Source of the DNA: Cliona cf. orientalis
Lineage: Eukaryota; Porifera; Demospongiae; Clionaida; Clionaidae
DNA: 64,000 bases
Assembly: GCA_963930775.1 (NCBI GenBank)
Contig: OZ005700.1
Location: 4,722,609-4,786,608 of the forward strand
Reading direction: 5' to 3'
Position 1 is the stretch's first letter, and every line of letters starts with the position of its first letter. This document shows, in pieces, positions 37,188-48,839 of the stretch. The position numbers and the translations under genes were made by a program. Under the pieces are notes generated by a model. The model was not told the DNA's origin, did not search any database, and worked only from the letters and a program-made list of their open reading frames with translations.

Positions 37188-37550
37188 TAGTAATAGCCAC
37201 TAATACTGAGCGCTAGACGGCTATATAGTGAGGCTAGTAGCGGGGGGATTGGGTTTCGGTAATCGGTTAGTGACGAGGGGCTTGGGTTTCGGGTACGGTT
37301 GGTGACGAAGGGTTAGAATAAAGTTGTCAAAAAACGGCATCCACCAGCGGCGAGCTGGGTTGGCAGTGCAGGCTAGGGCTGGGATTGGCGGTACGGTGTT
37401 CGAATCCCACTTGATCTTTGGATTTTTTTTCAAGGAGAGCACACACTAAGCAGAAAAAATTGTCCGAAAACCACCACATAGTTGAGCTGGATGCATAGTA
37501 GAGCCATACAATGCAAGCAGGCAGCCTATACATCAATTTTGACCAATAGT
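37188..37550 (+). repeat. Second tRNA-like SINE copy fused to a family A fragment
   Basis: 37188-37430 matches 5920-6180, including TAATAGCCACTAATACTGAG and the B-box region TTCGAATCCC. Its T-run leads straight into a family A fragment (ACACTAAGCAGAAAAAATTG) ending near 37545. The 3' T-run then TCAAG is the usual start of family A, so one probably inserted into the other. Confidence 0.65.
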
Positions 37551-38600
37551 ATGGCTGACGTAATCCTGTGGATAAATAAAGCTAGCCTTGTGCTATTTAT
37601 AGCACTCGTCATGCCACGGCTGCATCCGAGTCATAACTTGATGCCCAACGTCCTGAGGAAATGCACCCCTCACCAATTTTCCAAGGGAAATAATCAGCTC
37701 TACCTCTACATGCTTACAAGCAGCTCCTTATACATGTTATAGTACATACTATCTTGGAAATGGTCGTCATTCAACTGAGCATCAGTCCAAAATAGAGTCC
37801 AACTTATAGACGACTTAAGGCGTGAACGTTTATCTCATTAAAAGGTGTGAATCACACTATATCACACGTATGCATACGCCCACTGGTGGTCAAAAATACA
37901 CTATGGGTATGGGGGGAAATGCTCTAAAACACTTATAAAATAGCAAGGACTCTTGCCATTCATCTATCGCCACAATTATGGATACTTTAGTGGCCGATCT
38001 TACTGCACTCAGGCTCTAGGGTGCTGCTCGATTTTTATCGTGTCGTAGCAACTGAAAATATTTCTATTCCCATATACGACTAATACATTTGAGGCAGCAG
38101 CAAAGGTGCGAGTCGCGCCTGGTCACACCTCCTGGTGGTCATCTAATCAGCTAAACGTTCACGCCTTAAGTCGTCTATAGTCCACAGTCCAGAGTCCAGG
38201 TTTTACACTTACCCGGGGAGGGGATCCTAACTTTTCCGTGTGATGACCATTACCGACCATCGAATGCCACGTGGGCGCGCGAACTCTGTACTTTCTCTGG
38301 CTGTTCAAGTTTGGTGGGCAAAATTCGATAAAAACGATAAAGTAGGGCATAATATGATACAAATAGCTAGTTTGTTAGTTGTAGCTACTGTTTTCACTTG
38401 GCATATGGTCTGTAATATCTGCATTTTACAGTCAGAGGGGGCTTATACGTGAGACAAAACGACCTATGCAGGAACTAGTAGCCGCACATGGAGTTCTGTG
38501 AAAGAAATAGTAGCCGCCCTCGAATAGTATGGCTGACGTAATCCTGTGGATAAATAAAGCTAGCCTTGCCCTATTTATAGCACGCATCATGCCACGACCG
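37551..38600. mobile_element. TIR element between two direct repeats
   Basis: 37551-37625 and 38523-38600 share ATGGCTGACGTAATCCTGTG and GATAAATAAAGCTAGCC. Between them, 37806-38178 is a 373-bp element with 27-bp TIRs starting ATAGACGACTTAAGGCGTGA. No ORF is recognised. The direct repeats are about 0.97 kb apart and may be repeat copies or remnants of short LTR-like ends. Confidence 0.6.
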
Positions 38601-39508
38601 ACCTGAAGTTCGGAAGCTGTACTGTGCTGTCGAGTTCATCTCCTGGGATTGAAGCATCGAAATTCGAAGTTGAGTCAGTCTTAGACTCCATCTCAGCGAT
38701 TGAGGTGCCGGCATCGATGTGTATATTGACAACCTTTTACCACATGCACCATTAGAACTATGTAGCTACTGGGGATGTAGTCAAGTTTTCATATTAATAT
38801 ACAATGACATATAATTTAATATTACATAATATTATAGCAGTTCATATCTTCCTAGTCTAGATCTGTTGCAAAGAGAGAATCAGTGTTTTTTTGGCTGACA
38901 TCACAACCACACCGTTTCTATTAGCTAATTCTACAAAATTACAACCATACACACGAATGTTGATCTACAGATTGCACAATGTGTGCATGGGGTATGTGCT
39001 CAACAGAGCTCTAGTTGAAGCCTGTTGTCCATTGATGCAGAGCCGGAGCCAGCATTTTTTAAGTGGTACGGCCATTAAAATTATTCAAAGTATTATTATT
39101 GTGTAAGCTGATTGGTAGGACATAGTCCCGGTGGGAGGAGTATGTCTCTAGTAGGAAAATGATATGACTACATAAAACATTGCCTGGTTGTAACAGGAGT
39201 AGAGTATGCAACACAAATAGTAGTAGTGCAACCATACCTTTCTAGATTTGACGTCACAGGATATCATTAACACGTAACCACTAAAATCATGAAGTCATGA
39301 ATGTTGTGTCATCACCGCCCTATCAGGGCTTTGATAGTAACTAGCTGCAGCTGCAGCTATACAGTTGAATATGTCAGACTCCATGGTTGCAACTATTTTT
39401 TTGATTGTGTACGAGGGTGGTTATGATGCATTATCAAATCTGTAAAGAGATGTTTGTACTACTACCACGTGTATTGAGTACTCCTGGCTCTAATGAATGG
39501 CTGTAATC
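38601..39508. other. Stretch with family B fragment, no confirmed gene
   Basis: 38838-39018 resembles 17965-18145, with GGGGTATGTGCTCAACAGAG at its end. A short minus-strand frame at 38590-38700 begins MESKTDSTSNFD but ends quickly without a convincing donor. Confidence 0.4.
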
Positions 39509-39509
39509 A

Positions 39510-39725
39510 ATGACAGCACAATGTCAACAATGATCTGATCACAGCTGCATTTGCAGCTGACCCGACACTACACCACGTTTTGTACATGCCATGCAAGACA
39601 AATGGGGTAGGGTTTACAGCACAATATCAACAATGATCACATTATGATCACAGCTGCATTTGCAGCGCAGCTGAACTGACACCACACCACGTTAGCACAC
39701 GCCATGCAAGACAAACGGGGTGCAC
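39510..39725 (+). repeat. Two tandem units of about 105-115 bp
   Basis: Both contain ACAGCACAATRTCAACAATG, ATCACAGCTGCATTTGCAGC and GCCATGCAAGACAAAYGGGG. The second is slightly longer. Confidence 0.75.
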
Positions 39726-40024
39726 GTGGGGTTTAAGTGAGGAGCGTGACTGGTGTGCGTTTCATGGAATAAACGTTTCATAATTTTTATTATTAGTATG
39801 CCATGCAAGGATAGACTTGGTAAGCATCTTTAATACTTTCAAAAAATCGGTGCGGCCATGGCCGTATCGCCCAAATAGGAGGCATCGGCCCTGTGATGCA
39901 TACTAATATAATATTTGCTATTACAGCACTGGCATGCAGAAACTTCAAGAGTATCTTTTAGAGTCAATATAATAATATATATTACTATTGCTTCATCTCC
40001 AGGCACATTTGTCATCGCTGCACA

Positions 40025-40942
40025 CTAAAGGGCAGGTGACCTTGATATCAGTTGAGTACTCCTTTGTCTTACAAACAATATAACCTGAGACCAAAATATT
40101 AAAAATTGGGCAATATAGTACGTGATCATCACTAATTCTGATCCAAATAATATCTTTATTCTCCACCTGTTGACTCCCAGTAGAAGATCAGAAGTGTAGA
40201 ACATAGCAGTACCAACCACCCCCATGAATGCACCACCAGTGTTGTCCTGTGAATGTAGTATTTGTACAAGGCTACTCCAGAGCATTATAGAGATTAGAAT
40301 ACAGTATCCAGCAAGGGAAATTGCAAGAATTCGACTGAGTTTTGGAAGCAGATAAGAGTATGTCGAGAGTGAGATAACTGCAACCGCTATACCAACAAGT
40401 AATTCACTGTAGGATAAGGAAAGCAAAACTAAGTGATGACCATCGAACAAAAATATGTAAATCAGCTGTGCAATGGCAAATGATACAATTCCATGGATGA
40501 AGAACCCCTCGAATGTGAGATAGAAATCCCCAATGCAGGAAAAAATAAGGCCAAATAAAACACGTTCAAATTGCCTTGTTAGCTCCACAATATTATGTCC
40601 AACTGCAACTCGTCCAAACGTTTGTAGTATGATCACACAAATGTATATCAGGAGTACAATGGGTATACATTTCAACAATCCTCGAAGTAACTTAAATTGG
40701 ACCCTGATACCAACGAATATGTAGACAAGACTGAAAACAACGTAACTGCCAACGTACCAAGGCCAAATTGATGTCGCCGCATAGGCGGCCAGGTTTTCAT
40801 CGTTTGATAACATCGCCTTGATCTGTTGATCAATGGGTTGTTTGTGTACTAGAGCCACGCCCGTTTTATTTCTACAGGCGATATTCGACGCGCAATTTAT
40901 AAATGATTGCGCACGGATATCTAGAAATTTCGCGAGTAACAA
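40025..40942 (-). CDS. TMEM86/YhhN-family lysoplasmalogenase-like membrane protein
   Basis: The intact 305-codon single-exon frame is very hydrophobic, with about seven or eight membrane helices from residue 60 to 290. Family blocks are visible: IGDFYL at 137-142, SYSELLVG near 177-184, SDLLLGVNRW at 251-260 and TYYIAQFLI at 274-282. TMEM86 enzymes hydrolyse the vinyl-ether bond of lysoplasmalogens in the ER membrane. The function is inferred from family. Usual length is about 230-250 residues, so translation more likely starts at Met44 (codon at 40813). The first 43 residues resemble no family extension, and a MITE begins 16 bp upstream of the first ATG. No frameshift is seen. Confidence 0.85.
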   Translation of the reverse strand: MLLAKFLDIRAQSFINCASNIACRNKTGVALVHKQPIDQQIKAMLSNDENLAAYAATSIWPWYVGSYVVFSLVYIFVGIRVQFKLLRGLLKCIPIVLLIYICVIILQTFGRVAVGHNIVELTRQFERVLFGLIFSCIGDFYLTFEGFFIHGIVSFAIAQLIYIFLFDGHHLVLLSLSYSELLVGIAVAVISLSTYSYLLPKLSRILAISLAGYCILISIMLWSSLVQILHSQDNTGGAFMGVVGTAMFYTSDLLLGVNRWRIKILFGSELVMITYYIAQFLIFWSQVILFVRQRSTQLISRSPAL

Positions 40943-40958
40943 GCTATAGATCTTTAGC

Positions 40959-41176
40959 TACCGTATTTCTTCTAAAAATTCGGCATGAAAATAATAGTAT
41001 TGCTTTAGCTTCACCGAATTTTTAGAGGTTAATATTCAACATTCTGTCTGCGTGCGCATTCCATTCCCGTTTATACACATGACGACCTTTTGCCGAAAAA
41101 TTAGAGACTATTTTCAATCATTCGGTAAAGGGTGCCGAATAATTAGAAGGGCCGAATTTTTAGAAGAAATACAGTA
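40959..41176. mobile_element. TACCGTA-class MITE (AAAATTCGGC stem)
   Basis: The ends TACCGTATTTCTTCTAAAAA and TTTTTAGAAGAAATACAGTA are inverted repeats at TA sites. CCGAATTTTTAGA motifs recur. It lies just upstream of the TMEM86-like frame and may contribute promoter or 5' leader sequence. Confidence 0.85.
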
Positions 41177-41188
41177 TATAATATTATA

Positions 41189-41362
41189 TACCATAAATCT
41201 GGAAATTTTCGTTGTAAAATTATTTTCGTAGTCGGTGGCGGCTACATCTTACGAAAATTAGTATGCGCTAATGCGGTAAGGGGTCGTTCCTATGAAAATA
41301 TTTTTACACGAAAATTTATCATACGAAAGTTTCTGTACACAAAAATTTCCAGATCTACGGTA
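41189..41362. mobile_element. TACCGTA-class MITE (TTTTCGTA stem), second copy
   Basis: It matches 10929-11103 in inverse orientation. The ends are TACCATAAATCTGGAAATTT and AAATTTCCAGATCTACGGTA. Adjacent to another MITE on the left and a family F element on the right. Confidence 0.85.
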
Positions 41363-41365
41363 AAT

Positions 41366-41735
41366 ACAAATATAAAAACAATAAAATTGAAGGATGAAGT
41401 AGGGATGGCTTGGTCAAAAAGTACACAAACAAGATTTGTAAGGCATAAGGATATCTGCTATACATCGCTTCGCTTGCTTTTCTCGATTATTATGCACCTA
41501 TTAATGTTAATGTAATTTTGTCGAGTGCAGCATGTGGGAGACATTCAGGTTGTTCCCTGGTTGTCACAATGGTTCAGGATAGTCAGTTTTGATTCAGTTG
41601 CATTATTTTTGCACCCGTCAAAAAGCAAGCGTAGGGATGTATAGCAGATGCTTAAGCCTTACAAATCTTGTTTGTGTACTTTTTGACCCTGCCATCCCTA
41701 CTTCATCCTTCAATCTTATTGTTTTTTATACTTAT
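41366..41735. mobile_element. Family F long-TIR MITE, copy 3
   Basis: TIRs with ATGAAGTAGGGATGGC and AAAAAGTACACAAACAAGAT. The inner blocks match the other three copies. Confidence 0.8.
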
Positions 41736-41870
41736 TTCTGTTCTGTGATTGCTATGTTGAGATGGACGCTGAAAAGCTTCCAAGGTTGTTGTATTAGCAA
41801 TTGAATCCGCACTTGCCAGTGGCAGGCAACTCTCTTGGAAAGTACAGGAGAACAATGTAGGTATGTTGGT

Positions 41871-42155
41871 CCAACCAAGAGTATATAATAGAGAGAGAGG
41901 GAGAGTGTCCTACTCCAGTATAGTACAGTGTACCAGCTGTTTGGCAAGGTTATGACCTTTATAATCATATTCATACCTAACAGTTTACATAAGCTGTCTG
42001 CTATACAGTGTAGTGTGCACGCTAGCGCCTTGCATGGCTTCCCGCAAGCATGAATATGATTATAAAGGTCATAACCTTGCCTAACAGCTGTTACACTGTA
42101 CTATACTGGAGTAGGACACTCTCCCTCCCTCTCTATTATATACTCTTGGTCCAAC
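41871..42155. mobile_element. Inverted-repeat element with arms of about 105 bp
   Basis: The left arm CCAACCAAGAGTATATAATA and its complement at 42135-42155 enclose about 70 bp. The arms include GTAGGACACTCTCCCTC and AAGGTCATAACCTTGCC. It abuts the coding-like sequence that follows. Confidence 0.8.
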
Positions 42156-42905
42156 TCATTTGGAAATCCAGCGAGTCTAGGAACATGGTTGGCTCTAATT
42201 GGAATAAGCTTAAGAAAAAGCCTCCTTCAAAGCAGCGCAGGGATGTGCTCCGTTTTGTGAAGTTTAATGCAGCAAAGGCTCCTCAACAGGGGCATTCCTC
42301 TACTTCACATTGCTGAGAAATCCAGTGATATGCTGCCACAAGAGTTGCCTACTGCTGCTTCTGTCTACTGCTACTACTCGTTCTACTTTTCCAGAGCAGC
42401 AGCAGTCAGCTGATGGACAGGCATCATTGCTTTCCCCAACAACAACTGCAGACAATGTTGATACAAAACCTGTAGTACTAGGAAAGGCATCTTCTGCTTT
42501 GGAAGGTGAAGAACTTACCGTACGCATGGCCAAAGCACATGTTCATTATGCACTTGATACTACTCACTCGACTTCTGCTGGACCACCATCACTATCGTGT
42601 AGACCCCTTACTCTCCCTCCTCTTAACCTGCCAGGTGGAGTTTCAAAGTATCATAGTGATTATTTTAGATGTGAAGATGGAGAGTCTGCAAGCATTATAA
42701 GAACCTGTATGGAACAAGACTGCATGGTCAGAAGGTAAAAGTCAAAATGAAGGGCAAATTTGTTGGTGTGGTGATAGAGAAACCAATATTTCTGGCTAAA
42801 TTGGCTTCTAGTGGTGCTTACTATTATGTCACTGCCAAAGCAATTGTGAGACCTAGTGGTAACAGTCCTAGTGAAGAAATTCAGTTCAGAGATTTACACT
42901 TCTAG
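42156..42905 (+). pseudogene. Decayed coding sequence, unidentified
   Basis: A first open segment encodes MVGSNWNKLKKKPPSKQRRD and ends at a stop near 42315. A second frame (42310-42738) continues with a Ser/Thr/Gln-rich linker. A third frame encodes LYGTRLHGQKVKVKMKGKF and runs to TAG at 42905. Three frames in series with plausible protein composition suggest one gene with frameshifts, probably from a transposon or a duplicated host gene. I do not recognise the family. Confidence 0.4.
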
Positions 42906-43084
42906 CTGCAAACTTCACTGATTAATAGTAATGTTTTTTTGTCCTAGCCCGCATAGTTAGGATTTAGTTAGCTAATAATTTAATCTAATATACCTTACTG
43001 CTGCACCTGTTGTGGTATGTAAATCAAATTAATAATAATAATAATTGTACGCGGTCTTGTTCACGCTGCATCGCGCGCGCCGCG

Positions 43085-43560
43085 CCCCTGACTATAGTCT
43101 AGTCACATGATTTCACCATGGCAACACATTCTGAGCATGCGCATTGTATGATAAAATGGCGTATCAGACACACCCATTAGTTAATGCGCCGTACACACCC
43201 ACCATTACGTATAACTGTCGAGATAACGCCAAACTAACGTGCCATGGACCTGCGCACTACAAAACAGAGTGGATTTATACGAGAACTAAGGCGAGTGGTC
43301 CAGACAGTCTTGAGCTGATAATGAAAAAGAAAGAAAGAATGAGAAATGGCCATTTTTTTAACATCTGGTTCTGACGTGTACAATTGATTTGATGAATGAT
43401 CTTGGTCTAGTTAGATAGATAATTTGCCGGAGATTCCGATTTTCACACTTAGAAACTTTACAAAGTTACCTGTTTTAAAATATTTTGGAATTTATAATGT
43501 ATTACATTTATGGCATATCTGGGTCATCCCTACTTATACAGTCTCTACCGACTCTATGAT
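43085..43560 (+). mobile_element. Family E element, third copy
   Basis: It shares CACCATGGCAACACAT, GATAACGCCAAACTA and ATCTGGTTCTGACGTGTACA with the 25.7-kb copy. A family F copy follows after only a few bases. Confidence 0.75.
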
Positions 43561-43567
43561 ATATATA

Positions 43568-43959
43568 CAAGCATAAAAAACAATGTAATTGAAAGATGAA
43601 GTAGGGATGGCAGGATCAAGAAGTACACAAACAAGATTTGTAGGGATCCACTGTACATCCCTACGCTTGCTTTTCTCGATTATCATGCACCTGTTGATGG
43701 TGACCCATTGGTGCTATCCTTATACTACTAATAATATGGTATGCATGTGGGAGAAATTCACTATCCTCATATAGGGGGTGGGGATAACCAGTTTTGATCA
43801 TTACATTACTGACAGGGTTGTTAGGTCTGCACCTACTCAAAAAGCAAGCCTAGGGATGTATAGTGGATGTGATTATCCCTACAAATTAATCTTGTTTGTG
43901 TACTTTTTGACCCTGCCATCCCTACTTCATCCTTCAATTACATTGTTTTTTATGCTTGT
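43568..43959. mobile_element. Family F long-TIR MITE, copy 4
   Basis: TIRs of about 70 bp run from CAAGCATAAAAAACAATGTA to the complementary right end, with ATCCCTACGCTTGCTTTT-type inner blocks. Confidence 0.85.
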
Positions 43960-43999
43960 TTCTGTTCTTTTTTTAGGATAATTCATGCATCAACGCCAT

Positions 44000-44320
44000 C
44001 TGACATAGTTTTCCCATTAACTCATGTACATAGGGTAGGATATTTCCAGACAGAGGCAGCTGCAGTTCAGTTAACGGATGCCTCACAAATAACTGTGTTT
44101 TTGTTTATGTTTATGCATGTATGTATGTATGTATATGTAATCCTTCACCACTTGCCATGAGGCAGGGGCAATGTAAGTACTGTACCCTCGCGAAAGAGGG
44201 CCCATGGGCGGTGCATCTTACATTGGGCCAAAATTGGGGGATGGGCCGATATTCAAGGTATCAGTATCGCTTATATACTCGAAGAGCGCCCAGGTAAGTT
44301 ACCCACGCTAGCTTCATAAT
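44000..44320. repeat. Family J repeat
   Basis: It shares GACAGAGGCAGC-like, CACTTGCCATGAGGCAGGGG and ATGTAAGTACT blocks with 56850-56970. No gene is seen. Confidence 0.5.
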
Positions 44321-44512
44321 TTGAATAGTAGCAGCGGCTACTATTGATTTCAGCCTTATTCAATCACGGTTACCAATCCAGAGCAAGGGCGGCCGCGATA
44401 TTTCACCGTGTGTCGTTGAGTGCAGCCGTATTCAGTGGGCGTGGCTACGATCGCTAGCCGTGTACGATCGTTTATTTGTGCTGAAACGTGGCATAAAGTT
44501 AGCTAGGCCATA

Positions 44513-44575
44513 GATAATTTAGACTACACACACGTGTGCGTAGTCTAAATTATCTATGGCTAGGCTTAGTTTTAC
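44513..44575. repeat. Short hairpin palindrome
   Basis: AGCCATAGATAATTTAGACT pairs with its complement through a central CACACGTGTG, with arms of about 27 bp. It is probably a tiny MITE. Confidence 0.7.
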
Positions 44576-44837
44576 GGCTGTTTAGCACGTTCTCAGTGTA
44601 TTTAAGGACAGTCTCAGATACAATTTAGCATAAAATTTATACATTTTCAACCACTGATACAGGTACCTAAACAAGATATGAGAAGCTGATCATGGTGATG
44701 AAATGAAACTATAACTCTAGTACTTCAAGATTTTCAGAAAATAAACCGCAACTAATTATCTAATTAGGCGGTACAACCGCGATTAGCCACGCCCTCTTAA
44801 ACACTATTTCAAGTTTTCCAACATTGTTCCAGCCAGA

Positions 44838-45331
44838 TACCATATGGCCGGAAATTTTCGAGGGATCCAATTTTCGCGGAAGGCCCATCTTCAAAGATTT
44901 CGCGATCTAATTTTCGCGGATGGACGTTCCAGGGTTGCTCCACCCACAATATCCGTCCGGCTCCACCTCTTACTGCACGCGCGCCGCGGCTCAAATCTCG
45001 TTGGAATCGGCCGAAAAAACCAGCAAGCGATTGATCGATCGTACTTGTACGTAGCAGAGATCGAGAAATGGCACGAGAGTATAGCATATGATCGAGGCTA
45101 GAGACATTTATGCAGAAGAAGCTCAACAATAATGAACTGGTGTGAAGTAAACCAGCTGTTAGTTCAATCCAGCTGAGCAGCGGTATGCACCACGATGGCC
45201 ACGCCCCCTGTTATCGTGCGTGCGCGCATGCGTTTAGGCTTTTTATTTCGCAGATTTAATTTTCGTGGATCGCCAGTCAACCGCGAAAACCGCGAAAATT
45301 GGCTCCCTCGAAAATTTCCGGCCATACGGTA
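44838..45331. mobile_element. TACCGTA-class MITE (GGCCGGAAATTTTCG stem)
   Basis: The ends TACCATATGGCCGGAAATTT and AAATTTCCGGCCATACGGTA are inverted repeats at TA. AATTTTCGCGG motifs recur on both sides. ORFs across it (44809-45129, both strands) follow from the inverted structure. Confidence 0.85.
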
Positions 45332-45749
45332 TAGCTGACCTTAACAGGGGCAAATAAAAGTTAGGATGATACTCCCCGCGGCGAATTTGCAAACAACTTT
45401 GTAGTAAGTAGATAATCGCAAAAAACGCCGTTTCAGCACTTCTGACAGCACGATCTCTCGCATGTAGCTGAAAGACCAAGGCAGCTACGAACAATCGCCG
45501 CGGCAGATCATCGACAATCATCCCTAAGGTTAGCTTTTCGTCGTTTAACTTGCGAAATTCCCCCGAGAACAATGTTGGAACTCGCTGACCAACGAATTTT
45601 GCTCGATCATTTTGGTGAGCCAGGGGTGCATCCATATGGAAGCTACACAGCACCGCTCTAAGAACATGCAAGTTTTGTTGTCCAATAGCTGTTTTCCGAT
45701 GGTGGCTAAGATGTCTAATGATTTGCAGACCATGCCAAGCCATCAATTT

Positions 45750-46481
45750 TTAAGGTACCATCAAATTGCGTGGGCATGAGGTGGGAAATATGACACCTAA
45801 ACCACATCAAAGTCATAAGTGAGGTGCATGCTGTGTAACCACGCCCTTTTAATTGCCCAGGTCTCAGGGGTGTGGCTGCTAGAGCCCATTTAACATCCTC
45901 AATGGACCGGAAGCCGAGCCGGAAGGGAGGGGCCAGGCCACGCCCAAAACAACACCACCCTGTGCCTCAAGGACCACCATTCTCAATCAAGTGCCGACTG
46001 GCCACCGGATGTCCACCGGAAGCCCACAATCACTCCCAATTAAAACACACAGCTTCCTCAAGGCCAAAACACACACAAACACTTCAAGGCCGTTCTGCCA
46101 CACCGCCCACGCAAGAGCTCACCTCATTTCCTGTGTGGGCGGGGGTAACAACACGTCATCACAACCACATCCGCTTCCAACCATCATCAGCTTCCGTCCA
46201 GCCGTACGGTCCCCTCGATCGCACCGGCGTACAGTGCCTCATTAACTGACATGGCCTCACCTTTGACCTCCTGCCACGCCCCCAAAGCCTCCTCGCGGGG
46301 TTCAAAGGTCACCACCGCATCCGGGACACGCCCACCTATCGCCGTGGCCAAGTCCCAGGCTCCAATGTCCAAGCACTGGCCCGTCAAGCCACGCCCAATC
46401 GGAAGCAACAAAACCTGCACACGCACACACTCCACACAGTGCCAGGAACACGCCCACATGCTTAATTAAGCATAATTAGCT
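45750..46481 (-). mobile_element. Family D GC-rich repeat, full-length copy
   Basis: It is about 730 bp, with one end at TTAAGGTACCATC and the other at GCATAATTAGC followed by a T-run. A minus-strand frame (46459-46187) encodes PDAVVTFEP, EALGAWQEVKGEA and VNEALYAGAIEG. A similar frame is open in the 49819 copy with about a dozen amino-acid differences. The T/A-run end and lack of TIRs suggest a retroposed element. Family unknown. Confidence 0.75.
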
Positions 46482-48420
46482 TTTTTTTTCAAGCAAGCCT
46501 ATATATACACTAAGCAGAAAAAATTGTCCGGAAACCACCATATAATCGAGCTGGATGCATAGTAGAACCATACAATGCAAGCAGGCAGCCTGAACTTCAA
46601 TTTTGTCAATAGTTGGTAAAGGTCGTCACGTTCATGTGCGCGCGACGCCCCGCCCCTCACGTAGCGCGTGGGCGGAAAACATTACAAATGCATGGCTTCC
46701 TATACAAACATGGGGCAACTTCAAAAGGGCCGTAACTTTAATTCTAAGGCGTGAATCAAAATTCCCCAGGGTCAAATCTCTAGTTTCGACCCATTCTGCA
46801 TGCCCATGTGAAAATTATCTCCCCAAGTGCTCCCAAACCCCCCAAACATTAATTAATTATTTAAATCTTTTTTTTTCAAGCTAGCGTGCACACTAAGCAG
46901 AAAAAACTGTCCAGAAAACCACGTAATACACCTAGGATGCACAGTAGTCATACAAAGCAAATAAACAACCTAGGATGCACAGTAGAGCCATACAAAGCAA
47001 GCAAACAACCTATACTCCAATTTTGAAAATTTTTCTAAATAGCGCACACCACGGGTATTCCCCGTTTTTCACGTAGCGCGTGGGCGGAAAACATTGCAAA
47101 CGCATGGCTTCCCTACACAAACATATGGGGGAAACTTTAAAGGGCCGTAACTTTAATTCTAAGGCATAAATCAAACTTCCCCAGGGTCAAATGTCTAGTT
47201 TTGACCCATTCTGCATGCCCATGTAAGTTATCTCCCCAAGTATTTTATTTTTTTTCTACTTAGTGTGTAAATTTAAAATAAAATAAATTTAAATAAATAA
47301 ATCAAGGAGACCAGAATACTAAGCAGAAAAAAAAATTGTCCAAAACCACCACATAGTAGAGCTGGATGCTTAGTAGAGCCATACAATGCAAGCAGGCACC
47401 CTATACTCCAATTTTGACCAAAATAGGTAAAGGTCGTCACGTTTGTGTGCGCGTGCCTAACGGGGATTCCCCGTTTTTCACGTAGCGCGTGGGCGGAAAA
47501 CATAGCAAACGCATGCCCTATATAGGAAAACTTCAAAGGGCCGTAACTTTAATTCTAAGGTGTGAATCCCCTCGATCAAATCTCTAGTTTCGACCCATTC
47601 TGCATGCCCATGTAAAAATTATGTCCCCAAGTACTCCCACCCCCCCATGAATTAGATTATTTAATTATTTATTTAATTTATTATTTAAATCTTTTTTTTC
47701 AAGCTAGCGTGCACACTAAGCAGAAAAAAATTGTCCAGAAAACCACATAATACACCTAGGATGCATAGTAGAGCCGTACAAAGCAAGGAAACAACCTATA
47801 CTCCAAATTTGAGTTTCTAAATAACGCACACCATGGGTATTCCCCGTTTTTCACGTAGCGCGTGGGCGGAAAACATTGCAAACGCATGCCCTATATAGGA
47901 AAACTTCAAAGGGCCGTAACTTTAATTCTAAGGTGTGAAACCAATCTCTAGTTTCGACCCATTCTGCATGCCCGTGTAAAAATTATGTCCCCAAGTACTC
48001 CCACCCCCCCATGAATTAGATTATTTAATTATTTATTTAATTTATTATTTAAATCTTTTTTTTCAAGCTAGCGTGCACACTAAGCAGAAAAAAATTGTCC
48101 AGAAAACCACATAATACACCTAGGATGCATAGTAGAGCCGTACAAAGCAAGGAAACAACCTATACTCCAAATTTGAGTTCTAAATAACGCACACCATGGG
48201 TATTCCCCGTTTTTCACGTAGCGCGTGGGCGGAAAACATTGCAAACGCATGGCTTCCCTATACAAACATGGGAAAACTTTAAGGGCCGTAATCTAAAGCG
48301 TGAATCAAAATTCCCCAGGATCAAATTTCTAGTTTCGACCCATTCTGCGTGCCCATGTAAAAATTATCCCCCCAAGTGCTCCCAAACCCCCCATGAATTA
48401 GATTATTTATTTAAAGGATT
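46482..48420 (+). repeat. Tandem array of five family A units
   Basis: Units begin near 46482, 46867, 47305, 47691 and 48054, each at or near a T-run then TCAAG and ACTAAGCAG. All include CACGTAGCGCGTGGGCGGAA and TCTAGTTTCGACCCATTCTG. The last two complete units are about 363 bp and nearly identical over the first half. Dispersed single copies exist elsewhere, so a mobile repeat has been locally amplified. No ORF is conserved. Confidence 0.85.
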
Positions 48421-48640
48421 ATCATAAACCAGAATTGAAAAGGTAGTTATGGACAATGTAAGTATTGCGTGTTCATATTCTGTTTCACACAAGGATCTTC
48501 AAATCTAAAAACAGGATGCACAAAGAATGTCTTCTATGATGCATTGGATGCCATTTACATTTACGTGTCATGTATTCAATCATAGTACTTTTATGTAAAA
48601 TGATCATCCTCATCCAGTGGTGGCATGCACCATTGTCCAC
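48415..48640 (+). repeat. Repeat shared with 57190-57430
   Basis: Shared landmarks are ATAAACCAGA, GGACAATG, CTTCAAATCTAAA and a GATGCATTGGATGCCATTTA-like block. Possibly coding in origin (DVVHDAFDTIYVSY in the 57-kb copy), but too short to identify. Confidence 0.45.
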
Positions 48641-48839
48641 TCTCTACCAGCTATACATGTACTTGATATTTGCATCCCGCATGCATGCACTAACTGAGGT
48701 GAGTGAGACATGGGTAAGGGCCCGGGTCTTTCTGTAGCAGTGTAGGCTGTACTCGAGTCTGTCTTACTTAAAGGTGGCATAATTATTCGCAATCTAGTGC
48801 TGCTCGTTACTCTGTGATTATATATAGACTAGACCCTGC

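Noticed and set aside
37551..38600. Direct repeats considered as LTRs of a short retrotransposon
   Set aside because: The repeats are only about 75 bp, lack TG...CA ends, and enclose a TIR element with no retroviral-type coding sequence.
44809..45129. Overlapping ORFs of 85-106 codons on both strands
   Set aside because: They lie within the inverted-repeat arms of the 44838-45331 MITE and reflect its symmetry.
45243..45746. 167-codon minus-strand ORF
   Set aside because: It starts next to a family D copy and ends inside a MITE arm. Part of it matches repeat sequence near 57.0 kb that is not open. No family is recognised.
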